A stretch of 64,000 nt of DNA from Parasponia andersonii (Eukaryota; Streptophyta; Magnoliopsida; Rosales; Cannabaceae): positions 233,863 to 297,862 of the forward strand of contig JXTB01000073.1 of assembly GCA_002914805.1 (NCBI GenBank), read 5' to 3'. Below the pieces are notes generated by a model. It ran no database searches, had not been told where the DNA came from, and worked only from the letters and a program-made list of their open reading frames with translations. The position numbers and the translations under genes are program-made. Positions 11,811 to 26,304 of this stretch are shown in pieces; within the stretch, counting starts at the first letter, position 1, and every line of letters begins with the position of its first letter.

Positions 11811-14800
11811 TCAACTATAAATTCCTCAAATAATGTGAGCGCGTGCCTAATATAGTTTACTTCTACGCGATTATGGTTGGAATGTAACCAATTGAACCCA
11901 CCACCAAACTTTTGAATGAAAAATAATTAAACGAAACACTAAAGTTTGATTTAATTAAATCAAATGCAAATTATTTGGATTTGTCGGCTAAAACCGATGT
12001 TGTATGAGGTTTTGGGTGGCTGGAATTAACCAATTTAGTCACAAATTTGCGGACATTTGCAATGTGTTTTTTTTTTAAAAAAAAAAAAAAGGTGGGAATG
12101 ACGTATTCCATTGAATTCAAGCTTATCGTTTCGTTCCCCAAATATATTAAACTGCCAAAATGTATTTATTTATTTATTTGCTGGGAATGCCGAAATGGAT
12201 TATTAAATAGTAGTGTCCATTAGGGAGTACAAGCAAAAAAAATGGCCATGTTTTTTAATATTGTTTCTGTGATGTTTATCTATGTTGTCGACTTGTCCTG
12301 TTTTTTTTTTTCCCTAAACAATTGAGCTTTATACGAGTATGTAATCTGTTTTTCTAGTCGGGATGTGGGTGGGTCAAGTTTCTCAACCACTCGGCCTCCT
12401 TCCCTTTTTGTTTTATTTTTTTATTTTTAAGACTGTTTTAAACTAAGCCCTCTTGGAAAATGTAACGTACGTATAGATAAAACACATGTAAAATGTGACA
12501 CTTTTTTGTGGAATTTTCATTATGGAAGCTTAGAAAACATTAGCCAAACAAGAGACATATAGAATCTGCAGATATACTCATCATCTGTCCATGCATGAAC
12601 CCCTTGTAAAAAGGGGAAACGGTCCATAAAATTCTCATAAATCACGCAAATATTGTCATAGCTTATTTGCCTGAGAGAATCTTACGTGGTCAATATAAGT
12701 ATAATTTTGTGGCCACGGATTTAGCCTAATGACACATAAAATCTCCAATGGTATATGATATACATTTTACCTATTTTGATCTCTCCAAGTCAGTAGAATT
12801 CCAACCATAAAAACGAGTAGAGAAACACATATAGACAATATACAACTAGCATTGAATCTTCTTTAGCATCTTAATCAACCAGATTAGAGTATAAGCATAC
12901 ACATGGACAATATAAATGTAGAGTTTACTTGGTATAGCAATGTGACTAGCGTTAATTGTTTATTATGTCCTATAGTGCTTAACTCCATAGGGAAAAATAA
13001 TAATATTATTGTAGGGTTAGAGCTTAAATTTCGGCCACCGTTAGTTTTAACTTTTAAGGTCAAATACGTCCCTTAAAAAAAGGTCAGATATGCGTGTTTC
13101 CCATTTTGATGTCCAAGTTCATAATGACATATCCCATATATCGTATATAAAACTCTGTGAGCATTATCTAATTCTTAAGACTGGCTTTCCCAAAAAAAAA
13201 ACTAAAAATAAAAAAATCTTAAAGACTGAGTATAGACTTAAGATTGGTCCTCAAAATAGTTTTCAAACTCAACTTTGTTAAGCGTTGGTTGCATTGTCCA
13301 TTTATTAAAATAAAATTAGAGAAAATAATCCTTTCAAAAAAAAAAGGAAATTAGAAAAAAAAAAAAAAAAAAAAGGAAATTATTAACATAATTTTATGGT
13401 TTAACAAAACTTGGAGAGACAAAAAAGACCAGAAGAAGATCAGAATGAAATTCATTAAGAATTGCAAAGCAAGATATATAATGATTTATAGACCAAACGT
13501 CCTCAAGTCATTTATATCATATAATCTATTAATTTAATCATTAAGACTGAAATGACATTTTCTCAGCCAGTTGTATATCATTTGTTCAAATTAATCTACA
13601 AATTCAATTACAATAGTTTCTTTCAAGAACTATCTCAGCGGTCCAAGACACCAAGTGAAATGATTTTTGCTATTTCTTTTTCTATATTGAAAATGGATAT
13701 AAAAACAAGTAGGGGTTTCACGTCTCTATGACTAGGATAGTGATATTTATTATTAGTGTTATAAAAGTATTTCAAAAGTGTTATGCATTTGTTATAAGTG
13801 TACATTTATTAGGGGCCTTGTACCACTAAACAGAGAACATTTGTATTTTGTGTTATTATAGTGATTTTAAAAAACAGTCATGATCAAATATGGTGCCAAG
13901 GAAAAAAGTTATTTTCCCTCACTTGTTGGGTACCAAACAATCAAGGAAAATTGACCTTCACTTGTCTCCATTTTGTCAAAAATCTTAATTCATAAATCGA
14001 TTTCCATACTTTTCACATGATGTGGTAGAGGTACACAAACCTTGGCAATTTTTTTTTCTCCATAAGTGAATTTACCTAAAAGATTTGCTACACCTTTCAT
14101 TCAAAGTATCTAACCCCTTATAAAAGAGAGAGAAAGACCAAGAATATATACAATAATATTATGAAAAGCAAGTTCGTATTTATTTTGCAGTATATTGACT
14201 CCTCAGTGCTTGTATTTTACTTTTTTTTTTCCACGACTCAACCTCCAACTTAGGAACAGCTCCATTCTATTTGCACCTCATTAGTTTGATGCACGTGGTG
14301 GTAGCATATTTATCTAGCATAAATACTACCAGAAACAAATATAACTAAACACCATAAATGAACTTGGAAAAATCATAATAAAATATGTATCTAGCTTTTA
14401 TAAAAACTTGGAAAACTCCATCAATTTATTAAGGGGAAAAAAAAAAAGAAAAAAGTATATTGCAACATTATTGATAACTTAGATCTAACAGATGATTTCG
14501 TATGCTTAGCGGAAGTCTTATTGATTTGTCTTTGGTTGTTCTACCAAACCTATAGTGATTACCCCTTTGCATGATATTAAATAGGAACTCACCCAAATAA
14601 GAAGAAATGATACTCAAAATTAAATCTCTCTATATTATCTACATATATATATATATATATAAGGCATGAGTCGTGATCTTATAATAAGCCTCTTGATGGA
14701 CGGTTCAGATTGGTAGTAGTAAAAAAATTCATAAGGAATAAACAGTGTATAAAGTTGTTGGAAGCAATACAATAAAGAATATGCGACCCAACAAAACAAG

Positions 14801-15465
14801 ACAGTAGAATATGCTGTGGGAAAGTCTAAGAAGTAAAATTTGAAGAGACTAGAAAAAGGGTTTTTCTTTTAAATAAAAAATAAAAATTATGACTAAAGAG
14901 AGTTCATAATGGCAAAAGTCTTTGGTTTGAAACCCCACGAGTGCCATTTGGGGATGGCCAAAGGCAAAAGAAGGGAACAAACAAACGATTGGGTGTGGAA
15001 TTTTCTAAGACTTTATGGCTTGGTCATCGTTGTCTCTCCTTTCTCCCACTCCCTCCTCCACCCACCAAAAGTAGGGAAAGGGATGTGTATTAGGAAATCT
15101 GGGGATTTCAATTTTCTCACATAAAAAATATAATAAAATAATCCACACAATCTAAACTAAGCTAAACTAAGCGTGCAAGCTTTTGTTTCTAGTTTAGTTA
15201 TATATATATATATGCATAATATATAAATGTATATATATAAGTGGATAAAATATTTAATTCCACTACACCCAATTCTAATTAAAAATTGGTGAGTAAAGCC
15301 AAATATGTAGATTAAGATTAGTGTCTTGTCCTCCAGCCTTTTCTTTAGTCTACGCTTACACCGTTCATTTGAGTTGAGCAACCCTTGTCATCCAAGGATC
15401 ACCCACTTCTTCTTTTGTTTGGTTCCACTAATTTATCCAAAAGATATCAGTATACATCAATTTTT

Positions 15466-15600
15466 TTTTGTCAATTAAAATTTATTTTACTTATTTTTTA
15501 ATAATAAAAAATAAAATAAATAAATAGTATTAATTATATATTTTTTTTATCTATATCGTTATAACTATTAGACCATTATTAATCGATAAGTTATCGTCTA
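15466..15600 (+). repeat. Dispersed AT-rich repeat, copy 2
   Basis: This is the second copy of the repeat at 11671-11810, in the same orientation. It starts GTCAATTAAAATTTATTTTA and ends near CTATTAGACCATTATTAAT. Confidence 0.5.
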
Positions 15601-18076
15601 AAAAAAATATTTATTAAACTGACAACTTTATAATATAATATAATATAATATAATATATATATATCATAAGAAATGAAACTTAATTTGGATGAAGAAGAGT
15701 CCTTAATCTAAAATTCATATTTCGAAGTGGAGACGTGTATGAATTTGGAATTTGACCACCCCATGTGTACATTGTATATTCATATTTAATAGAAATACTC
15801 ATTTCATGATTGACACTAAACAGTAAATTTTCTTTTTTTTTTCTCCTTAAAGACGTAAAATAGTAAAAAATTCAGTTCGGGATGGACAATGGGATATATA
15901 GACTTAGAGAGGGATATATTCATTAAAGCCTTGTAAAATTAATCCTTTTTATGGTTAAATTTCAATTTCATCTACTAATTCCACGGATTACAACATTTAG
16001 ATGTCAAAGGGTTGAGTAAAAAGTTCGAACTATTAATGATATAAATTGAAATTTAGTTTCGACAATGAAAGAGAAAATAAATTTCAAGAGTCATTGTCTT
16101 TAATATATTAATTAGTAGTGCATTTTGCACATATATAAATTATGTCCAGGTAAAGGTTTTTTAAACAAAATAAAAACAATTAAAAAATATAAAAAATTCT
16201 TTAATTTTTATTCTGAAACTTCCTTAAAGCTCCGATCTAGCGTGGATTGTACTTTTTCTAAAGGGAGAGAATCTCCCTCCAGTAAGATTTTTCTTATCAA
16301 TTTGTTTAGTAATCCTTTTTCTTGTGTATTTGGATTTAGTTCCAAATTTCGAATAATAAACGCCGACAAATATTGATCTCTAAAAAAAAACCTATTACCA
16401 GAACTTTCAAAAAGAACAACTTGGGTGGTATAGGGTAATTTTGCAGAAATTGAAATTTATCGGTTTAAATTTTCTCATTTATGGAGTTGAATCTATTGAC
16501 AATCTTTCAATGTCTTGTTAAAGGCATCGTCTGATGTTGAATGTATTTTAGTTATTTTTCTTTTCTCCTAATGTGGTGATTAACCATATTTTCTATGATA
16601 AAACTTCGCATAATTCATTTAGGTTTGTTTTATGAGGGGAAACTAAGCCTATTAATTTTGATGGAGAAATCTATTTTTCTATAGAAATTCGTCATTTGTA
16701 CAATTTTTTTTATCCAGCCTGTTTAAGATAATCTCTAAGGTATATTTCAATATCAATGCTGTACTTGGCACCATAATGTATCAAAATATCTTTTTTTTCA
16801 CGCTGTCCTATGATGCTATATTTACTTTTTCTTACCAACAAATTAAAATAGCCACTATAAATTTAAAATTATTGAAGAATACACTTTGTTTTTTCAAAAA
16901 AAAAAAAATAGAATATTATAATTATTACTTGAAATGAACAAGTCAAAGTGAAATAACAGCCAAATGTCAAACATTGACATCAAGTGCATATTCGGTACTT
17001 GATGTCAAAATTGAGATAAATAAGGAATTACACTAATGAAGAATTTCTGTGGTTCAATACCAAATTTGAACATTAGCCAGAAGTTTGGCATGCATTAGAG
17101 ATACTTAAATTTAATGGCTTTAGATTAAGCCACCTTAGCTCGAGTTTTTTTTAACTATATCTCAGGTATGAAAAATTAATTTTAAAAAATTCAACTCCGC
17201 GAATCAAAGAAAAATTGGAAAGCACCACAATTGTGGTGACTAACTACTCTCAGATAAAATCCTGTTAGAGAAAGAGCCAACCCGGCAGGCATAATAATTG
17301 TCCCAATATTATGGTCAATGCTATAACAAATAAGTACCACTATAGTTACCATAGATCCAAGTAGTAAATTTACGGGCACGTAATTTTTATTTTTTTTTTT
17401 TGCTCAATACGGGCATGTAATTTTCAATTACGGACATGAGTAGTTTATACATTGTGAAAGACGCTTGTGCTTCAGGTATCACTAAACCTACATTTACGTG
17501 ATACAATGTTGATTATAATGAACATTTTCTCGTATTTGATTAGATGAGATTTTGCAAAACCAATTATGTGTAAATCCGTTGTATTTTCGGTCGGAAAACT
17601 ATCCTATCCAATCCAAATTATTCTGCACATATTAGGTAAGTTCATAAAAAAAAAAAATGTATATGTTTTTTTTTAAAAACTTTATACGTACTTTAAAATT
17701 TTTATTGGTTAAAATTTTACTATAAACCTTATTACATTATATTAATATTTGACATTGGGATTTTAAAATTCATAAAATCCTTCATGAGGTTTAGTTAATA
17801 TATTTTGTTTAATTAGGTTCGTAAATTTTAGTTTTTAGAAAGTATTTTTTATTTATTTTTTGGCTAAAATGTGTTGTATTATAAAGAAAACGAAGAGTAT
17901 CCCAACATTAAGGAAAGAGAAGTGTAGCTTCTTAATGTTCTCTAGTTTAACTACTTGAAATGTGAATTTTACAATGATTTATTATGTTATTAGAATGTAA
18001 GATATTTTAGTGAGATTCATGTATTAAGTGCTAACAAAATAACAATAAATTGAACAACTCTATATTAAAATATTTA

Positions 18077-18437
18077 GGGATAATATCACTTTTATATCTT
18101 ATATTTTGACACATTATTCAGTTTATACATTGTGTTTTAGTTATTATCGACATTAACCTTTAAATTTAATATTTGTTACAAATTTTATATCTTGACACTA
18201 ATTTAGATTAGTTAATTAATCAAGATGATATAATAAACTTATTTTCAGATAAGTTTTTATGTAGTTTATTTTAAATTTTTTAAACAGTATTTTAGTAAAT
18301 TAACTACTCTAAATTGGTTTTAGTATATAAATTTATAACTAATTTTAAATTTAAAAATCAATATTAATAATAACCAAAATACAAGATACAAACTAAACAA
18401 AATGTCAAAATACAAGATATAAAAGTGATATTATCCC
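18077..18437. mobile_element. MITE-like element with long terminal inverted repeats (361 bp)
   Basis: The left end reads GGGATAATATCACTTTTATA. The right end, read on the - strand, begins with the same bases, and similarity continues inward for roughly 100 bp with scattered mismatches (both arms include CTTRTATTTTGACA and TTTTRGTTATTAT). The centre is AT-rich and has no coding capacity. No clear target duplication was found (flanks TATTTA and AAAAAT), so the superfamily is not assigned. Confidence 0.75.
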
Positions 18438-18594
18438 AAAAATTAATAAGACTAAATTATTTGTCAAACCTAGATAAGTGCCACAAAAAGGCTCACTCGG
18501 TTCAATTTTAATTGACTAATGCTATAGATATCTCAAGGCATCCAACGTCATAATTATACTGCGAAATTATAACAAATAGACATATTAGAACATA

Positions 18595-18975
18595 AAGCTC
18601 GTTTGGTTGCAGTGGTAGAATAATAATGATAAAGGTAATAGAAATGATAATGGAATAAAAAAGAACCGTAATGTAGTTATTTGGTTGGAGTAGTGAAATC
18701 AATAGTTGAATGGACATTCTTATGTTTGATTAAATGTGAAAAGAAATGAAATTACATGTATCTTTAAGCTTAAAATGAATATTTTAAGTATTTCGAATTG
18801 CATTTAGCATTAAATTATTTTGATATTTTACATTTAGCATTATTTTATTTTATTAATTTTAAAATTATTCTACTTTATTTTATTATTTTGTTATTAATTA
18901 AATAGTTTAATTAAATATCATTCCATTCCACCTTATGCCTAATTTATTCCACCGTATGTCTTTCCAAATAAAAAA
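18595..18975. repeat. Possible hAT-type transposon remnant
   Basis: AAGCTCGTTTGGTTGCAGTG at the left resembles ends often seen in plant hAT-like non-autonomous elements. ATTCCATTCCACC-type sequence follows around 18920. No matching inverted end or 8-bp duplication was found, so this is only a suggestion. Confidence 0.3.
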
Positions 18976-19477
18976 GATTTTTTATTTATTTAGACTTTAT
19001 AATAAAACAATTAAATTTGATTGTTTTGAAATTATTTTTATTCTGTTCATTTTCATTACCTCCTTCTTCTTCCAAAGCCCAATCAGACGGAGCCATAGGT
19101 CCCATCTAAAATATTAATAAACAAGAACAGACTAATATTTTGCACGACGTTGGAACACAAATATCTGGCTGGTGCATGCTCTAATACGGAGTAATGTTAA
19201 TAGAGCATTGCTCAATACTATGTAACGTGCGTTCATCTGTATTAAATAATAATAATTACGCTTTGAATATGACTCGTGACTTAATTATAATTTTTTAGTA
19301 ACAGACACGTCCAACATCAATGATGTCCTTAATATCGCTTTAGAATTGAATGGATAAACACCCCTAACATACTATAATGATGATGTAAGGCGGCGTAAGT
19401 GTTTGATCTCCACCAAACGGTAAGTCACGCAACCTCCGTGAATTGGATTCCAAAGACCAACGCGAAACAAACCCCAG

Positions 19478-19512
<35 letters not shown>

Positions 19513-22500
19513 ATTGGATGCAACTTTGGCGTTTAGCCTTTTAAGTTTAGACCCCCCCACCTCAGGTGTGTTCCCCAATCCCTTCCTCTAACTGACTACT
19601 CCTCAGTGCCACGTGTCCAGATGGGTCACTTTCCTCTCCCTTTTCTCTCTTTTAGCTCGATACAATTCTCGTTTCAAGTCCGTGACCCACAGAACACAAC
19701 CACGGTGCTACCCAAGGTCACGTAAGCAACCTAATCTATAAATAAATTAATAATAAAATAGAGAAATTATATAACAACAATAATAATCAAATAAAATACT
19801 AATTGCTGAGGGGAAGGGAGGCAGAGCAGCCGATGGGAGGTGGGACCCACTCCATTTGTTGTTTGTAAACTCATTAGGGGACACATCTTGGGTCCCAGTC
19901 CCAGTCCCAGCNAATGATGGAAAAGAAGAAAATAAAAAAAGAAATAAAAAAGGAAAAGAAAGAGAGAAAAAAATAAAAAAAAAAAAGGAAAGAAAGAAAG
20001 AAGGGTAAAGAGATAGAGAGTCTCCTTTGCCAATGGTTTGTTTGATTGGTTGGATCGGAAGGAGATCGGAGACACTTTGGGATTTTAGGTGCTTCCTTCC
20101 CTGCCGACGCTCATTTTTTTCATCTTATGTTTATTTTGAAATTAATATACAATAATGATTTCTTAAACATTCATTTTACGTAAACCATTTGTTAATTCAT
20201 CCACGTTCGCATTAGTCGAAGGATTTTGTTTTCGTTATCTGGCCTCAATTGCTGTTATTTAAGCCACTTAATAAAAAGTCCCTTTTCTTTTTTGCACTTC
20301 CCTTAATAACTAATCAATCATTTATTGCTCAGACTTTTTATTATCCTCTTTAAGGGATTTAAAGGATATAAACGTGGTTATCAATTAATTAAAAAAATAA
20401 AAATAATGACTATTATTTATTATAAATTTTTTTAAAAAATATCTTACACACGTGTTACTAAAATTTGAATATTTGATTTTCTCAAACTCAAGCGTCCCTA
20501 AAACTCTACTTTAATTTAAATACATTCAATATATTAGCATTTTATTCGGTTTTGATCTTATTTACAAACACATTAGCAATATGCATTTTTGGCCTTTTAG
20601 TCAAGGCAAGAGGGTCAATGGGAATTTTTTGTAACCTTTTTCAAAAATAGAAAAGTCACCTTTTTGTTTTGTTAGAAGACAATGCTTAAAGGTCAAATTT
20701 AATTTCAACAGAGAGCGAACTTTTTTTTAATAACAAAAAATCATGGCCAATGGAAACTAGAGTGCTTATTTCACCTAGAGTCTATTAATCTTGAAGGGCT
20801 GAACCCATTCCTATTATTATTATTTTTGAATCAAACTGAACCTATTATATTTTTTTTTTTCAATGAACTGAACCCATTATTAAGCGTAAGGTTTAATTAT
20901 ATTATTTTTCATCTATATATTGAGTTTAGGTTTATATAGTGTCTATATTTGCGGGAATGACAAACTTATACTTATAAATTTATAAATGAAAAAAAAATCC
21001 GTTATACTAATTAGGTCAGAAAGAGAAATAAAAAAAAATGATAACAACCTTAAAATTAAAAGTTGGCTAACCCTGCATTTAATATTATTCACCTTAGTTC
21101 ATGCATAATGAGTGATAGATAAGGTACACCGCCTTTATCTCTACTTGTTCATGTTCAAGTTTTGGTATTTGGTTTAAAATGTTTATCTCATCATAACCCT
21201 AATTAAGTACTAAACATAGCCATTTCTTACCGAATTAGTAAAGAGATCATCTTTTTTTTTTCTTTTTAAGGAAACAGATATATATATTTAACCATACAAA
21301 TTTTTATTTTATAAATTTGTCATTCTTGAAACTACAATGTCAATCGAAGAACAAACTCTTGTAAGAAATAAAAATGTAATTAACTTAAATTAAAGCTAAC
21401 CTTTTCTTTCTTTCCTTTTTTTTTTTTTTGAAACAATCTTGTTAGTTTTTTTTTTTTTTAACACTCCTATGTCTTTTCCCTCTCTATTTGGGCTCTCTAT
21501 CTTGATGAGTCAATCTCTCAACCTCCATCCACTCGAAAGAGAACTCGAGTTCTCTTTATTTAAAAAATTAGATTTTGTTCCATTTAAAAAAAATTCGATT
21601 TTTTTCCTTTCTCTTTTTTGGTCAAGTTAAAGATGAAGACACAATTTTCTCTATCTTCCATATTTTCCTTTTACTGAATTCGAAGGTACAATTTACATAA
21701 TTTATAAAATCAACATTTTGCCCATTAGTGTAAAAATATCCTTGCAAGGGGTCTTTTTTTTCAGGAATAAAAAAAGAAAAGGTCTAAAACTGTGGTATAT
21801 TAGACAAAAAAATTCCCAAATGAGATTGTTGCCCCTAGTTTATTATTTTTTTTTTTTCTCGAAGGTAAACTAGTTTATTTTCTTATTCTAAGCTATACGT
21901 CTATAACAGTAGTAACCATTGACAAAGACCATATCATCACGTGAAAATGGGACTAAACGATTTATAATAAACAAATCTATTTACCAAATTTGTTCCATTG
22001 ATTTTAGTATGTTGGTCCAAACATAGCTGCCTGGTCTAGCAGTGTTGCAATTTGACAGCTAACTACTTTCGATATAGATCAATTTTCCACGTGTTTATTT
22101 GAAAAAAAATTGGTTCAAAAAAAAAATGAAGGATAACGATTTGAGGAACAAATCTCAACCGAGATTAATATAGACATAGTTATACTTTATAAAGAGATCC
22201 GAAGTTTCCCCGAAAAATAAATAAATAAAAATCCGTGTTCACTGTCTAATCTACTTTACATGTATCTTTTTCCGTTGTCATAGTTCTCCCAAACATCTCC
22301 ACTAAAAAGAAAAAAAAAAAATTCCGAAACATCAATTAAATTGACCCATCCATTATAAGCACGTTCCTCATATATTTATTTTTTATTTTTGGTTTTTGAT
22401 GAATGGTAGCTTTGTGTTAGCACTATATGGATGGAAAGATCAAGACTCCGTATAATTACAGGCTCAAAATTGTCTTGTTTAAAATTCACATTTTTTTTAC

Positions 22501-25309
22501 TCAATAAGTTTTTTTATAGTGATATCTATTTCACTGGAAAAAGGTGTTTTCTTTTATTTTTTTTCTTTCAATGATTCTTAATTTTTTTTGTGAAGATCTT
22601 GTTCTCATAAATTCATTCTTACGAGTTTTTGTCCTATCAGATTTTAGATATTTTAAATATGCATAAATTTTGTTTATTTCGTTTTTGTTGTCATACCTTA
22701 TATTAGAACCGTATAAATTTTGTTTATTTTATTTAATTTTTTTTGTGTCGTTCTTTTTTTCTATATCTGAATCTTCAAATATAGTCGTTCACCAAAATAA
22801 AGTCTATTAAGTTTATTGTTTTACTTTCGAGAAGATAAATATTTAGATTTTATAGTGTTTCTGGTATATACCGTACATGTGGTATAAATTGATTTTAATA
22901 TTCTATGAGTATGGTGAATTTTTCTAATAATATGTCTAACAATACTTAAGATTATACGAGTTCTTAATTATAAGATAAAAGACTGTGACTTTTATACTTT
23001 ATTTTTCGTTCAGCGGTACATATGCGTATTAGGATTAGTTTTTTGAGTATTTATGATCTTTTTGTCATTAGGGCAAACTCATATCGTAACATTTGATTTA
23101 TTTTAATAATAAATTTTTTTTTTACTTTAAAAATAAGACTAATTAGAATACGATATCAGGAGAGCAAATGAAATATATTTTAATTCATATCTAATTGGTA
23201 AACAATTACTACAATGTACCCTTTAAAAAAAAAACAAACTTTGAATCTTCTAGGAGATTTTGTAGTTATTGCATATAGAGTGGAAGAAATGTGGTATTAA
23301 GATCCTCCTAATTCAAAAACGAACAAATTGATAATCTAATTTAAAAAAATAATAATAAAATGTCCAAATAATTTCAATTTTTTCAATTTTTATTTTTATC
23401 ACTCAGTCTATAAATACAGTGGAACGCTCTCTAGCCATCAAGTGGAGTTATTATTCATTGTCAGGGCCTTCTACTTGCCGTTGAAAGCGGATTGTCTATT
23501 GCCTTGGCTATCATTAACGTGGTTATTGCAATCAATGGTTGTTTTTCCAATTATAGTGATGGTGTTATTATTGAATATATTGCTGAATTATTCTCGCTTG
23601 CGTGATAAATATTGTTATATGTTTTATAAGATTAATATAGCAACCCACGCTTTAGCGTATGTGGATTAGAATATTTTGATGTTTGTTTAGAGGGACGAGG
23701 ATAACGGCCATTGAAACGCAAAACATAATGGATAAAAAAATATATATAATATTCATGGTAAACTGGAAAATGATATTCTAAAATTTAGACATTTTGTAAT
23801 TAAAATAATGAAATTTGAATTATACAAAATAATATTTTGAAATTAAAATTTTTTGAAAATTAATATCTTGACTTATTTTTTGACAAATTTTAGTAATGAA
23901 AAAATAATAATATCTTGTATTAAAACTATACTAGTCCTTATTATTCTTATTGATTTTGAAGATATTATACCAATTAAAATTCAACTTAGGGTATTAATTT
24001 TCAAAAATTCAGAAATATTATTTTGTAGAATCAAAATTTCAGAATTTAAATTTGAAGATATTTTTTTTTGTTGTTCACCTTATTCATGATTTAGGATTTA
24101 ATGTAGGATTACTTCAAGTTTCTATTCTACTTGCCTAACTTACATAGGTGGGAAAAAGAAGGAAATAAATGATAGAGATAGGTGATATGAAGGGGGAAAT
24201 AGTCATAATTATTTCATTGAATTTTGAGGAAAAACACTTTTATAATGCAGATAAAAAGAATATATCTATAAAGGTATATACTGTATTTCCAAAAATGTTT
24301 TATAAACATTTTTTAAAATTTCTGTCTGGAAAACTCAGGCAAAAGTTAGGAATAATTAAGATTATCTTCTATAAAGTAAATAAAGAATTGGTAATAAGAA
24401 GAAAGTGAAAAAGTAAAAGTAAAAGTAGTTTGTGAGAGAAAAAGGATGGGATAATAAGACACAAATTGACTTAACTTTTTTTATTTATGCGATTAATACC
24501 GTGATACTTTAAATATATGCAAATGTTTACAAAATACAACTAATTAAGTGATTTTAATAGTCGAAAGACCAAATTGTCCTTTATTAATTAATTAAAACGT
24601 TTCAAATAGTAATTTGTATTATTGAAATTAATTAGTTTTTTTAGGTCAGTCTTTTTACTCTCTCCTGATGTAAAATTTTAGATATTTTAAATATGAGATT
24701 ATTAATTTACAAAAGCAACAATGTTAGTTTTTGCAGACTCGTTGAGAAATAAAAATCACGGTATTTTGCATTATTATCCCTAATAACATACTATAGTTTA
24801 ACAAAATTCGATCCTCCAAAAAGTAAACATACTGTCAATGCCAGAAAGAAAGATTATCACTTGGAAATAAAATCACTTATCTGATTTTTTTTCTTAATTA
24901 AAGAAAGACAATAGGGGTAAAATGGGTAAAATAGTAACCGTAGAAATTTTCATGTTTATTCTATGTTTAAGCAACATAGTAAAAAAATTTTGTGTTGTTA
25001 TTATATTTTACATTTTGCAGTATTTTTCTCAGTCCTACCAAACCTTACGATGTGGATGTAACTAGTGCACAGAATATCTGAATATGCCTCCCAATAAATC
25101 ACTTTTATTTTATTTTTATTTTCCTTGAAAAACAAGTTTTTTGCATTTAACAAACCAGAGACATTTTAGAATTTTTTCTATAAAAAAATAGATTTTAGAT
25201 TTTTTTTTCCCCCCGAAAGGATGAATTTAAGGAGTATAATAGAAATGCCAAAAGAGGCTATATAGCGTTATCAACAAAAAAAGGAAAGGGCCTTAATAGC
25301 ACTTGCCAC
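18976..25309. other. AT-rich intergenic sequence without recognisable genes
   Basis: No supported coding region was seen. The segment around 19370-20110 is less AT-rich and contains a CT microsatellite, an A-rich purine block (19915-20020) and one N at 19912. It could be the edge of an unrecognised transcription unit, but no splice-consistent protein was found. The remainder is long A/T runs and scattered short frames. Confidence 0.5.
19481..19509. repeat. (CT)n microsatellite
   Basis: About 14 CT units run from 19481, followed by TCCAATTGG. Confidence 0.9.
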
Positions 25310-25424
25310 TTGGATTAGGCGATCTCTATCCCCACCGTTGAAGAATAGACCCTATAAATTTTCAGTACAAACTTTTAAAAAATTAATTTCATTCAACGGT
25401 GGGGATAGAGATTGCCTAATCCAA
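25310..25424. repeat. Short hairpin element with ~33-bp inverted arms (MITE-like)
   Basis: The left arm TTGGATTAGGCGATCTCTAT... (25310-25342) pairs with the right arm ...GGGGATAGAGATTGCCTAATCCAA, with one G/A difference that would be a G-U pair in RNA. The AT-rich loop is about 49 bp. The overall shape matches a minimal MITE or a small-RNA hairpin. No coding capacity. Confidence 0.85.
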
Positions 25425-26304
25425 ACCATTAGAGACTAAAGTAATAAATTAGTTTTCTAAATACTATATATTTATATTTAGCTTATATATTCGCGTACTA
25501 AATGCCAATTTAGTATTATTGTGCTTATATATTTAGCTTATATAGTCGCATACAACGGCCAATTTAGTATTATTGTATTGTACTAAAACTGTATTGTAAT
25601 TTTATTGTAACTGTGTTGTGAGCTGTAAAAAAATATTAAGTGTTTGATAAATTTAATTTACAAAATGCTTGTGCTATTTAAAAGCAGCATCATCTAGTAT
25701 TAGATAAATTGTATGTGTTGCAAACTTTTATTTTAGATAAGTTATATTATGACAATAAAATCAGTTTTGAAAAATAATCCTTATCCTTATATGCTTATCA
25801 AATTATGCTTAAAATAATGGTTACACAGCAATTTTTAAAATTTGTTGATTAAAAGTAGTAACTTATTAAACGCCTCTTTTCCCCTTTTTTTCTTTAATTG
25901 TTTTAAAAACTAAAAGTAGAATCTAAAACCAATCTCTACCTAAATTATCAACCGCAAACTTAACTTAATAACATAAGATAATTTGTTATGTATATCTGAT
26001 ATGAATTTATACAGTAATCACGTAAATACATGTATTACGATTAATTTGAGTCATACCAAATAATCATTTCCAAGTAATAAACAATAAAAAATATTAATAT
26101 ATAATTTTAATAGTTATTTTTTTAATCAGATATTAATAGTTGTTTAGATAAAACGTATTTGTTACTTAAAATTTAATTACTTTTTTGTGAGCAAACTCCC
26201 CATAACTAATTCATAAAAATAGCGAAAATGTCCTAATATCATATGGTAGATGACAATTTAATTATGTATTAATAAATAATTATGTATGTAATATATTATA
26301 AAAC
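25425..26304. other. AT-rich intergenic sequence
   Basis: No gene was seen. At about 25470-25560 the phrase TATATTTAGCTTATATA occurs twice in similar contexts (each followed by TCGC and AATTTAGTATTATTG), a weak local duplication. The segment ends in the AAAAC that forms the target duplication of the next element. Confidence 0.5.

Larger units (their letters stand above)
10951..18076. other. AT-rich intergenic sequence without recognisable genes
   Basis: No exon-like protein homology was recognised on either strand. The sequence is rich in poly(A)/poly(T) runs and AT microsatellites (around 11621-11640, 14642-14661, 15198-15213 and 15631-15663). One dispersed repeat pair (11671-11810 and 15466-15600) is listed separately. 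Short open frames here look like chance. Confidence 0.6.

Noticed and set aside
19767..20075. 102-codon - strand frame with long Phe/Leu runs
   Set aside because: It is created by an A/G-rich purine block and contains an N. No domain is visible and it reads as low-complexity sequence.
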